This document shows positions 6,761 through 12,703 of a stretch of DNA of 26,365 nucleotides, in pieces. The DNA comes from a virus. Position numbers and translations under genes: made by a program. Positions within the stretch are counted from its first letter, which is position 1, and each line of letters starts with the position of its first letter. The notes under the pieces are model-generated. The model saw nothing but the letters and a program-made list of their open reading frames with translations, was not told the origin of the DNA and did no database searches. The DNA is taken from positions 1 through 26,365 of IMG/VR virus record IMGVR_UViG_3300032753_000147, one strand, 5' to 3'.

Positions 6761-7249
6761 ATGGCACTCGTTTTAGCAGATCGCGTACAACAGACTGGCA
6801 CGGCCAACACGACGGTCAGCTTTACCCTATCTGGTTCTGTCTCTGGCTATCAATCCTTCGCCGTCGTAGGCAACACAAACACCACGTACTACGCCGCAAC
6901 AGACTTGTCTGGGAACTGGGAAGCGGGTATCGGTACTTATGCTACTGGTGGCACTCTGACCCGCACAACGATTCTTTCGTCAAGCAACTCTGGCGCTGCG
7001 GTCACTTTCACTGGTACTGTTACGGTTTTCTGTACGTATCCAAGCGAGAAATCGGTCAACTTAGATGCAAACGGTATTGCATACGCCCCCACATTTAACG
7101 CTTCAAACGGTTTGATTTCGAACAACCAGACTATTTCTGCAAACGCAACGGTCAACACTGGGGACAACGGGTTTTCCGCAGGTCCAGTATCTGTGGCTAC
7201 AGGCGTAACCGTAACCGTGGCAACCGGCTCCATCTGGACGGTTGTGTAA
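6761..7249 (+). CDS. Tail fibre-like protein with N-terminal fibre domain
   Basis: A 162-residue protein. Residues 1-100 (ALVLADRVQQTGTANTTVSF, then GYQSFAVVGNTNTTYYAATD, then TRTTILSSSNSGAAVTF) match a domain I recall at the N-terminus of many phage fibre proteins. The C-terminal 40 residues form a beta module (TISANATVNTGDNGFSAGP, then VTVATGSIWTVV) that also ends the next gene. AAAGGG lies just before ATG 6761. It probably builds or decorates the receptor-binding apparatus. Short length and lack of a distal catalytic domain suggest one subunit of a multi-protein fibre. Confidence 0.68.
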   Translation: MALVLADRVQQTGTANTTVSFTLSGSVSGYQSFAVVGNTNTTYYAATDLSGNWEAGIGTYATGGTLTRTTILSSSNSGAAVTFTGTVTVFCTYPSEKSVNLDANGIAYAPTFNASNGLISNNQTISANATVNTGDNGFSAGPVSVATGVTVTVATGSIWTVV

Positions 7250-7263
7250 GAACCCCTTAGAAT
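7235..7263 (+). promoter_or_regulatory. Candidate sigma70-type promoter before the GTG-started fibre gene
   Basis: TGGACG at 7235-7240 and TAGAAT at 7258-7263, separated by 17 bases, resemble -35 and -10 boxes (4/6 and 5/6 consensus matches). They span the end of one fibre gene and one of the larger gaps in this tightly packed stretch (36 bases before GTG 7286). It could give separate transcription of the downstream fibre genes. Matches of this quality occur by chance. Confidence 0.25.
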
Positions 7264-7285
7264 GTAAAAAGCACAGGAGCACAAA

Positions 7286-7867
7286 GTGTCATCTGCATAC
7301 ACCTCATTACTGCAATACGTTCTTCCGGCGACGGGAGAAGACCTCAACACTTGGGGCACGTTACTCAATACTTCACTGACTCAGTTGGTGGAAGACTCGG
7401 TTGCAGGCGCAACCACACAAGATGTCACTTCGGCGGACTGGACGCTTACGATTGCAAACGGTGCAACAGACCAAGCGCGTATGGCTATCTTGATAGCAAC
7501 AGGTTCCCCCGGTACGACGCGCTACATCTACGCTCCCGCGCAAAGCAAAATCTATTGCATCATCAACCAATCAAATTCCATTATTCAACTTGTTGGCGGC
7601 AGTGCAGGTAGCGCAACAACAGGTATTTCAATCTCGGCTGGATCAAGCGCAGTAGCTGCTTGGAACGGTAGCGACTTTGTGCAAGCTGCGGGTAACGGCG
7701 GCGCGGTTGGCGGCGGTAATGACCAGATTTTTTTCTTGAACGGCCAGACTGTCACCTCAAGCTATACCATTCCAAACAACGACAACGCAGGTTCATTTGG
7801 GCCTATTACCGTTAACAGCGGTATTACAGTAACCGTCCCCACAAATTCCACTTGGACTGTGGTTTAA
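7286..7867 (+). CDS. Tail fibre-like protein
   Basis: A 193-residue protein starting at GTG 7286, with AGGAG at 7274-7278. The N-terminal part (SLLQYVLPATGEDLNTWGTL, then VEDSVAGATTQDVT) and the repeated beta segment SADWTLTIANGATDQARM, followed by TRYIYAPAQSKIYCIINQSN, resemble a common phage fibre domain. A Gly-rich hinge (GNGGAVGGGNDQ, residues about 137-148) leads to a C-terminal module (TVTSSYTIPNNDNAGSFGP, then ITVTVPTNSTWTVV) like that ending the preceding gene. Function is inferred as part of the host-binding fibres. The next gene has AAGGAG directly after this stop. Confidence 0.66.
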   Translation: MSSAYTSLLQYVLPATGEDLNTWGTLLNTSLTQLVEDSVAGATTQDVTSADWTLTIANGATDQARMAILIATGSPGTTRYIYAPAQSKIYCIINQSNSIIQLVGGSAGSATTGISISAGSSAVAAWNGSDFVQAAGNGGAVGGGNDQIFFLNGQTVTSSYTIPNNDNAGSFGPITVNSGITVTVPTNSTWTVV

Positions 7868-7876
7868 GGAGCATAA

Positions 7877-8539
7877 ATGTCATCAGTAAAAATGCAAGGC
7901 GGCGCAAGCGGGACTGGTTCCGTCACGTTGCTCGCACCCAACACAAACAACACAGATGTGCTGACACTGCCTGATGTGGCGGCGGATACTCTGGCCTCGC
8001 TTGCCGCAACGCAGACGCTCACAAATAAAACACTGGGTTCTGGCCTTGTGGCTGGGGCAAGCTACTTGACCTCGGGTACTGCGGTTGCGTCTACCAGTGG
8101 CACAAGCATCGACTTTACGAGCATTCCAAGCTGGGTCAAGCGTATTACTGTGATGTTTCAAGGTGTGTCTTTAAGCGGCACATCTTCCTATTTAATTCAA
8201 CTTGGCGCTGGAAGTGTTACAACTTCAGGTTATTTAGGATATTACAGTTATCAAGAAAACGGTGGAACACCTGCTGCAAGCACTTCTACCGCTGGATTTC
8301 AAGTTTATGAAAATAATGCTTCAAATTTAAGATATGGAACAGCCAGATTAGTAAACATTTCAGGAAACAATTGGATTTGTGATGGTGTTTTTCTTGGAAC
8401 AAGTTCTTCGTCCGTTTCCGCATATTTTACTACTGGCGGGTCTATTGCTCTTTCTGGCACTCTTGACCGTGTACGTATCACAACAGTAAACGGCACAGAC
8501 ACCTTTGACGCTGGCTCAATCAACATTCTTTGGGAATAA
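7877..8539 (+). CDS. Fibre/adhesin protein, paralogue A, with AT-rich central domain
   Basis: A 220-residue protein. It has an N-terminal lead with TQTLTNKTLGSGLVAGASYL, a strand block SIPSWVKRITVMFQGVS, a variable centre at about residues 95-190, and a conserved ending LDRVRITTVNGTDTFDAG then SINILWE. The lead, strand block and ending are nearly the same in the protein at 10663-11271; the centre is not. Counted GC falls from 37/60 at 8041-8100 to 19/60 at 8281-8340, so the centre looks acquired or swapped. It should be an exposed receptor-binding subunit. AAGGAG precedes ATG 7877. Confidence 0.7.
   Translation: MSSVKMQGGASGTGSVTLLAPNTNNTDVLTLPDVAADTLASLAATQTLTNKTLGSGLVAGASYLTSGTAVASTSGTSIDFTSIPSWVKRITVMFQGVSLSGTSSYLIQLGAGSVTTSGYLGYYSYQENGGTPAASTSTAGFQVYENNASNLRYGTARLVNISGNNWICDGVFLGTSSSSVSAYFTTGGSIALSGTLDRVRITTVNGTDTFDAGSINILWE
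8027..8052 (+). repeat. 26-bp direct repeat, copy 1 (partner 10771-10796)
   Basis: This 26-base stretch, encoding KTLGSGLV with flanking bases, is identical to 10771-10796, with more divergent homology continuing on the downstream side. It lies in the conserved lead of paralogous adhesin genes and could serve as a crossover point between them. Confidence 0.8.
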
Positions 8540-8542
8540 GCT

Positions 8543-8575
8543 ATGACAGCAAAACTTGACGGCACCAAAAAATGA
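8543..8575 (+). pseudogene. 10-codon stub of the glycine-rich adhesin start
   Basis: ATG 8543 opens a 10-codon frame, MTAKLDGTKK, ending at TGA 8573-8575. Seven of its first eight residues match the start of the adhesin gene at 9245 (MVAKLDGT), but every shared codon other than ATG and AAA uses a different third or synonymous base. The stub follows the adhesin at 7877-8539 by three bases, where the glycine-rich adhesin would be expected to begin. Its stop overlaps ATG 8572 of the endonuclease. I infer that it is the original gene start cut off by the endonuclease insertion, now perhaps working as a leader for translation of the endonuclease. Confidence 0.7.
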
Positions 8576-9244
8576 ACTGCGCTGTATATTGGATTCGCTG
8601 CAAAGACCATACTGACATGTTCAGTCAGGGGTATATCGGCGTGTCCAAAAATTCAGAGCGTCGTTTTATCCAGCATCAAACCAGAACAGAAAACCCACAC
8701 CTCAAAAAAGCCATACAAAAATACGGTTGGGACAATTTGATTAAAACTGAGATTTTGGTTTCTGATGAATCGTATTGCCTTGACATTGAAGCTAAATTAC
8801 GACCGGCAGAAAAGATTGGCTGGAACATTTGTGTTGGCGGTGGTATGCCACCGTTGTTAATTGGCCAAACGGCTTTAATAGGCATAACTCCGTGGAACAA
8901 AGGCAAGACGTACAGCGAGGCCACCAAAAAGAAAATTAGTGCTGCTGTGCGTTTGTCCATGCAAAATCCAGAGCGCAAAGAGGTCAACCGACAGTTGCTG
9001 CTAGGCAAGCCCTCGTTGATGCGCGGCAAAAAACACACCGCAGGTACTCGTGCGAAAATGAGCGCAGCAAAAAAGGGTTTACCAGCAAAAAACAAAGATG
9101 CACCCATAACCGAAGAGCAAAGGCAGAAATTGATTTTTGCGGTTCGAGCGTATTCTTGGAAATGCCCGCACTGCCAAAAAGAAGGCTTTGGACGGGGCTC
9201 GGCTACCAGATGGCATTTTGATAATTGTAAAAAAGGAGTGACAA
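8572..9244 (+). mobile_element. Homing endonuclease insertion in the adhesin start
   Basis: The inserted unit runs from the stub overlap to just before the restored ATG 9245. It is bounded by two versions of the same MxAKLDGT gene start, one truncated (8543) and one functional with its own ribosome site (9233-9238). No inverted repeats or transposase are seen, consistent with spread by double-strand-break repair. The exact borders are inferred. Confidence 0.6.
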
Positions 9245-9255
9245 ATGGTCGCTAA
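8572..9255 (+). CDS. GIY-YIG homing endonuclease with NUMOD3 motifs and zinc finger
   Basis: A 227-residue free-standing homing endonuclease. The GIY-YIG nuclease fold covers about residues 1-91: VYW at 5-7, YIG at 21-23, RRF at 30-32 with the catalytic Arg, H35, E73 as likely metal-binding Glu, and N85 in GWNICVGG. Two NUMOD3-type DNA-binding motifs follow (PWNKGKTYSEATKKKISAA at 107-125, and a second at 145-169 with RGKKHTAGTRAKMSAA). A C-terminal zinc finger has C198, C201, H215 and C219 in CPHCQK and RWHFDNC. All key residues are present, so it is probably active. Composition is AT-rich (19/60 GC at 8701-8760). It starts in an ATGA overlap with the stub and ends 11 bases inside the adhesin gene, and its 3' end supplies that gene's AAGGAG site. 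Confidence 0.88.
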   Translation: MNCAVYWIRCKDHTDMFSQGYIGVSKNSERRFIQHQTRTENPHLKKAIQKYGWDNLIKTEILVSDESYCLDIEAKLRPAEKIGWNICVGGGMPPLLIGQTALIGITPWNKGKTYSEATKKKISAAVRLSMQNPERKEVNRQLLLGKPSLMRGKKHTAGTRAKMSAAKKGLPAKNKDAPITEEQRQKLIFAVRAYSWKCPHCQKEGFGRGSATRWHFDNCKKGVTNGR

Positions 9256-10135
9256 ATTAGATGGTACTAATGGTTTGATCCAGCAGTACGATTACCAAAC
9301 ACCATCAACTGGGTTCTCGTACACATTCGCTGCGGGCACAACCAACCTTGTGATGAACCCTGCTGCTACTTTGGCAACGGGGACAATTACCATGCCTGCA
9401 ACCCCTGCGGACGGCATGACCATCACATTCAGCTCGACCAAGACAATCACCGCGCTGACAGTCAACGCCAACACAGGTCAATCGATCTCAAGTGCGCCGA
9501 CTACCTTGGCCGCTGGCGGGTTGTACACATTCCTCTATCGTCTATCAAGCACAACTTGGTACGTGCAGATTGCACCCGCAACTGGAGGTCTTCCCGGCGT
9601 CCTTGGCCAAGCATTCACCACAACTGGCTCAGGCCAGACATTCACAATTCCTTCAGGCGTGACAGCGCTGAAAGTGACTGTGGTGGCGGGTGGCGGTAAT
9701 GGAGGAACGCTTAGTGGGTGTGGTAGTGGTGGCGGTGGCGGGGCTGGTGCATCCGCTATTTCTTACCTAACAGGTCTAACCTCAGGAAATACAATTTCCG
9801 TAACTGTTGGCGCAGTAGGCGGGTCTTCTAGCATTTCTTCTGGCACTCAAACTATAACCACAGTTACATGCACTGGCGGCAGCAATGGAAGCAACTCCGG
9901 GCCGGGCGGCGCTGGCGGAGCAGCTTCTGGCGGGTCGTTAAATTTTAACGGTGCTAGAGGAAGCGATAACATCATGGTTGGCGGAAATTCTATTTTTGGC
10001 GGCGGTGGTTCTTCGCATTGGGGGACGGCAGGTTCTGGGTATGCCGCAACTACTTACGGCGGTGGCGGTGGCGGTAATGTCAATAGCGGCTCAGGTGGTG
10101 CAGGTTACCAAGGCGTAGTCATTTTTGAATGGTGA
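9245..10135 (+). CDS. Glycine-rich phage adhesin
   Basis: A 296-residue protein. Residues 1-112 are a beta-rich fibre domain (KLDGTNGLIQQYDYQTPSTG, then TITMPATPADGMTITFSST, then YTFLYRLSSTTWYVQI). Residues 120-150 (AFTTTGSGQTFTIPSGVTAL, then VTVVAGGG) lead into a long Gly-rich region with runs such as GSGGGGGAGAS, GPGGAGGAASGG, FGGGGSS and YGGGGGGN, ending YQGVVIFEW. Glycine-rich tips of this type form polyglycine-II-like sandwiches with variable loops in phage adhesins such as T-even gp38; applying that here is inference. The start ATG 9245 follows AAGGAG inside the endonuclease gene. The stop overlaps the next start (TGATG). Confidence 0.78.
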   Translation: MVAKLDGTNGLIQQYDYQTPSTGFSYTFAAGTTNLVMNPAATLATGTITMPATPADGMTITFSSTKTITALTVNANTGQSISSAPTTLAAGGLYTFLYRLSSTTWYVQIAPATGGLPGVLGQAFTTTGSGQTFTIPSGVTALKVTVVAGGGNGGTLSGCGSGGGGGAGASAISYLTGLTSGNTISVTVGAVGGSSSISSGTQTITTVTCTGGSNGSNSGPGGAGGAASGGSLNFNGARGSDNIMVGGNSIFGGGGSSHWGTAGSGYAATTYGGGGGGNVNSGSGGAGYQGVVIFEW

Positions 10136-10374
10136 TGAACATGCAAGCATTAATCTCACAAATTGAACCCCGTGAAACAGGTTATCGCGTGGCACAAGTT
10201 GAGCCTGATGATCAGACATTCCCAGTCGCCGCTGGGTTGTTCTGGACTGCTTGTGCCGACAATGTAGTGGCCGATCAGTTTTGGTATGACCCTGCTGACA
10301 ATACCATCAAAGCAGTCCCCACGCCCAGCGTTTCCCCAACACAACCTAAATCAACAGGGTCACAAACCCTATGA
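10135..10374 (+). CDS. Small conserved fibre-cassette protein, unknown function
   Basis: A 79-residue protein. ATG 10135 overlaps the adhesin stop by one base (TGATG); an ATG at 10129 would add two residues and cannot be excluded. Residues 4-60 (ALISQIEPRETGYRVAQVEP, then FPVAAGLFWTACADNVVADQ, then FWYDPADNTIKAVP) look like a compact beta domain that I recall following glycine-rich adhesins in phages. The last 20 residues are Pro/Ser/Thr-rich. A chaperone or fibre-assembly role is possible from position only. Its stop overlaps the next ATG (ATGA). Confidence 0.65.
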   Translation: MNMQALISQIEPRETGYRVAQVEPDDQTFPVAAGLFWTACADNVVADQFWYDPADNTIKAVPTPSVSPTQPKSTGSQTL

Positions 10375-10652
10375 CAATCTTGGTTGTCCCAGCCCACAGC
10401 GTGACCTATGACGGCGCTTCGGTGTACGTCTACCACGCCAACAAGGGCGAGGGTTTGCCCAAGCACGAGCACACCTTTGCCCACTTGACCATGTGCCACG
10501 CTGGGTCAGCGATTGTTCGCAAAGAAGGCCGTGAGTTGGTGATGACCAAAAATACTCAGCCCGTGAACTTGGTTGCGGCAGAGTGGCATGAGATTGAAGC
10601 ACTCGAAGACGGAACAGTATTTGTAAACGTATTTGCCGAAGGTAAATACTAA
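10371..10652 (+). CDS. Cupin-like small beta-barrel protein
   Basis: A 93-residue protein with a cupin pattern: motif 1 GEGLPKHEHTFAHLTMCHAG (H32, H34, possible H38) and motif 2 with VNLVAAEWHEIEAL (H73). Three histidines in this arrangement can bind a metal ion; whether it is an enzyme or only a structural barrel cannot be told. The length fits a single cupin domain. The start overlaps the upstream stop (ATGA), tying it to the small fibre-cassette protein. A cupin among adhesin genes might act on sugar or be part of the virion; I have no direct evidence for either. Confidence 0.65.
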   Translation: MTILVVPAHSVTYDGASVYVYHANKGEGLPKHEHTFAHLTMCHAGSAIVRKEGRELVMTKNTQPVNLVAAEWHEIEALEDGTVFVNVFAEGKY

Positions 10653-10662
10653 GGAGTAAAAA

Positions 10663-11271
10663 ATGACAACTCAAATTTCAGGAACATCCGGCGTAACATT
10701 CCCTGCGGGCGGCGTAGGCAACCCTGCGGGCGCAGTGGTCGGCACAACCGATTCACAAACCCTGACCAACAAAACACTGGGTTCTGGCCTTGTGGCAGGT
10801 GCAAGTTATTTAACTTCTGGTACAGCACAGGCCAGCACTAGCGGTACGTCAATCACTTTTAGTTCAATTCCATCTTGGGTTAAACGAATTACTGTGATGT
10901 TTAACGGTGTGAGTACTAGTGGCTCATCACCAATTCTTTTGCAAATAGGTTCAGGCTCTATAACATCAACTGGATATATTAGCGCAGGAAATTATGGATT
11001 AAGTTCCTTGGGTGGAGGAGTTACTGCAACAAATGGTTTTTTATGCACCGCTGTTTTTACCGCAGCAAATACTTGTTCTGGTACTACATTTGTAAATTTA
11101 GTTTCTGGTAATTCATATATTTCTACATCTAATGTAATTGAAAACGTAGGAAGATTTAACGTTGCCACTGGCTCTGTAACATTAACTGGCGCTCTTGATC
11201 GCGTAGTCGTCACCACAGTCAACGGTACTGACACTTTTGATGCTGGCTCTATTAACATCTTGTACGAATAA
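10663..11271 (+). CDS. Fibre/adhesin protein, paralogue B, with AT-rich central domain
   Basis: A 202-residue protein. The N-terminal lead is ISGTSGVTFPAGGVGNPAG, then DSQTLTNKTLGSG. From GSGLVAGASYLTSGTA on it parallels paralogue A (7877-8539), including SIPSWVKRITVMFNGVS. The centre (about residues 85-175) is unlike A, and the ending LDRVVVTTVNGTDTFDAG then SINILYE matches again. Counted GC drops from 41/60 at 10681-10740 to 16/60 at 11101-11160, much lower than the flanks. AAGGAG lies at 10651-10656. It is likely a second exposed receptor-binding subunit. Confidence 0.7.
   Translation: MTTQISGTSGVTFPAGGVGNPAGAVVGTTDSQTLTNKTLGSGLVAGASYLTSGTAQASTSGTSITFSSIPSWVKRITVMFNGVSTSGSSPILLQIGSGSITSTGYISAGNYGLSSLGGGVTATNGFLCTAVFTAANTCSGTTFVNLVSGNSYISTSNVIENVGRFNVATGSVTLTGALDRVVVTTVNGTDTFDAGSINILYE
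10771..10796 (+). repeat. 26-bp direct repeat, copy 2 (partner 8027-8052)
   Basis: Identical to 8027-8052; see that entry. The two copies lie 2.7 kb apart in the same orientation and the same reading frame of paralogous genes. Recombination between them would delete the endonuclease and the glycine-rich adhesin. Confidence 0.8.
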
Positions 11272-11274
11272 AAT

Positions 11275-12018
11275 GTGGAGCCGATCAGTCTTCTCTTCGG
11301 TGCTGTTGCGCTGGTCAAGCAGATCAAGGCTGGTTGTGACCAACTGCATGAAGGCCGCATGGCCATCGAAGAGTTTAAAAAAGGTGCAGAGCGTGCTGTC
11401 GGTGACGTCAAAGCTATTGCCAAGGAGCTCACAGGATTTTGGGGTTGGGTTAAAGGGCTATTGGGAATCAAAAGCGCGAGTGCGCCAGTCGTCCAGTTTG
11501 CCGCCGCAGCTCCTGTGCCCGCTAAAAAGGCTCGTGCATCCCAAGACCCAGAAGAACTTCAAACCCAACTCATTGTTGACATTGGCCAGAAGATGGGGGA
11601 GTTCTTTGACATCCACCAAAAGCTCAAAAACTACTACGCGGACTTGGAAGAAACATCAGTTACAGTCTACGATCCAGACCAAAACGTCGCTAAAAAGGCA
11701 ATGGAGCGCTCACTCGTTGAGCTGCAACTGGAGAACTTAAGCGTTGAAATCCGAGAGGCAATGGTGTATGCGCCCCCTGAGTTAAAGGACATATACACAA
11801 GGTTTCTCAAGATGTACGAGCGCATCATTGACGAACAGGAGTTTGCTCGGCGCGAGCACATCCGCAAAAGGAATGAAGCAAGGTGGCTACGCGAGGCAAT
11901 CCGTCAACGTCGATCAATGCGTCTAGCTCTAGGGGTAACTCTGGTGGGGCTGGCGGCGTGGATGTGGGGCTTGCTGCTTACAGTGCGTCTAGCGACTCGG
12001 GATTCCATGCCATTTTAA
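11275..12018 (+). CDS. Coiled-coil protein with C-terminal membrane segment
   Basis: A 247-residue protein starting at GTG 11275, three bases after the upstream stop; I see no good ribosome site, so coupling to the upstream gene is likely. The N-terminus (MEPISLLFGAVALVKQIKAG) is an amphipathic or weakly hydrophobic helix. An Ala/Pro-rich linker lies near residues 73-90. A long charged helical region follows (residues 95-215, with KNYYADLEETSVTVYDPDQN in the middle and ARREHIRKRNEARWLREAIR at the end). A membrane segment is at about 218-238 (LALGVTLVGLAAWMWGLLL). It lies upstream of lysis genes and may be a membrane-attached part of that module or a virion protein. No family is named. Confidence 0.65.
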   Translation: MEPISLLFGAVALVKQIKAGCDQLHEGRMAIEEFKKGAERAVGDVKAIAKELTGFWGWVKGLLGIKSASAPVVQFAAAAPVPAKKARASQDPEELQTQLIVDIGQKMGEFFDIHQKLKNYYADLEETSVTVYDPDQNVAKKAMERSLVELQLENLSVEIREAMVYAPPELKDIYTRFLKMYERIIDEQEFARREHIRKRNEARWLREAIRQRRSMRLALGVTLVGLAAWMWGLLLTVRLATRDSMPF

Positions 12019-12170
12019 TTCTGCTGGTGCTCTTGTTTGCGTTGTTGATTCCGGCGGCGGGGTACGTTTGGTACAGAGCCCACGTAGCTCAAATGGCTAT
12101 GGAGCACACCCTGCGCAAACTGCAACAGGTGCAGCGCGAGATGGAACAAGCTAAAAAGGGCAAGGAATGA
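11958..12170 (+). CDS. Small single-span membrane protein with charged helical tail
   Basis: A 70-residue protein in a different frame from the gene it overlaps. The frame is open from GTG 11883, but that would overlap the upstream gene by 136 bases. GTG 11958 or 11964, preceded by GGTGGGG, gives about 60 bases of overlap and is preferred, though the start is uncertain. One strong membrane segment (HAILILLVLLFALLIPAAGY) is followed by a charged helix (EHTLRKLQQVQREMEQAKKG). The basic tail suggests that the C-terminus stays in the cytoplasm. The stop overlaps the lipoprotein start (ATGA). It could be a holin accessory or antiholin-like protein; position only. Confidence 0.55.
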   Translation: MDVGLAAYSASSDSGFHAILILLVLLFALLIPAAGYVWYRAHVAQMAMEHTLRKLQQVQREMEQAKKGKE

Positions 12171-12346
12171 AGTACGCTATTTTGCTGGCTTTGTTACTGG
12201 TTGGCTGTGAAGACCGCTACCGCTACCATTGCCAAGACCCAAAAAATTGGAGTGAAGATGAGTGTAAACCCCCGCTCTGCGTTGCTACGCAAACTTGTCC
12301 AGAGTATTTCAACAAGCCTCAAAATGCGAAGCCAACAAACCCTTGA
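12167..12346 (+). CDS. Small Cys-rich lipoprotein
   Basis: A 59-residue lipoprotein starting in an ATGA overlap with the preceding stop. A short signal peptide MKYAILLALLLVGC has a clear lipobox LVGC with C14 as the lipidated residue. The mature part EDRYRYHCQDPKNW, then ECKPPLCVATQTCPEYF carries four further cysteines (22, 33, 38, 44), which could form two disulfides in the periplasm. It overlaps the next gene by 23 bases. At 59 codons it falls below common length cutoffs. A role in lysis or in blocking superinfection is possible; neither is shown by the sequence. Confidence 0.72.
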   Translation: MKYAILLALLLVGCEDRYRYHCQDPKNWSEDECKPPLCVATQTCPEYFNKPQNAKPTNP

Positions 12347-12701
12347 ACAAAAAGACGCGGATACCAAGCACTTTGTCATCAGAACATTTGCTGTATCCTT
12401 GGCGGGGATCATTTGGCTTTTTGGCTACAGCGTGGTTTTTACTGAGCAACCACTGTTCAATGAGTCCCCGGTAGACAAAGCCATCTTTGGCATCCTGACC
12501 TTGGTGGCCGGCCAGCTCTTGCAGATTCTCGCCAACTACATCACAAAGGCACCGATTGTCACTCCGCCGACTCCGATTCCTTGCCCACCAGCATTGCCTG
12601 CGCCTGCGCAAGCAGTTACAGTAGCACCCAAACCTCCGGTGGTAGCGCCCACGCCACCCGCAGTTCCATCCAAACCCCCACGACTTGATGACGAGGATTG
12701 A
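12324..12701 (+). CDS. Holin-like protein with two membrane segments and Pro-rich tail
   Basis: A 125-residue protein from ATG 12324. An in-frame ATG at 12258 has a better ribosome site (GGAG at 12249-12252) but would overlap the lipoprotein by 89 bases. Residues 1-17 are charged (LEQKDADTKHF). Two membrane segments lie at about 18-38 (RTFAVSLAGIIWLFGYSVVF) and 53-73 (AIFGILTLVAGQLLQILANY), with a short loop between them. The last 50 residues are Pro-rich (VTPPTPIPCPPALPAPAQ, then PSKPPRLDDED). Two spans just upstream of spanins and endolysin fit a holin of the class II type, but the long proline tail is unusual. I call it holin-like, not proven. Confidence 0.6.
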   Translation: MRSQQTLEQKDADTKHFVIRTFAVSLAGIIWLFGYSVVFTEQPLFNESPVDKAIFGILTLVAGQLLQILANYITKAPIVTPPTPIPCPPALPAPAQAVTVAPKPPVVAPTPPAVPSKPPRLDDED

Positions 12702-12703
12702 CC

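Noticed and set aside
11237-11740. 167-residue + frame overlapping the coiled-coil gene
   Set aside because: It is out of frame with the coiled-coil protein, begins inside the end of the adhesin gene, has no domain pattern and is very Ser/Arg/Trp-rich, as shadows are.
12201-12323. Longer N-terminus for the holin-like protein
   Set aside because: Starts at 12201 or 12258 would overlap the lipoprotein by 146 or 89 bases, and the extra residues lack any domain. ATG 12324 directly before the charged N-terminal segment is preferred, though 12258 has the better ribosome site.
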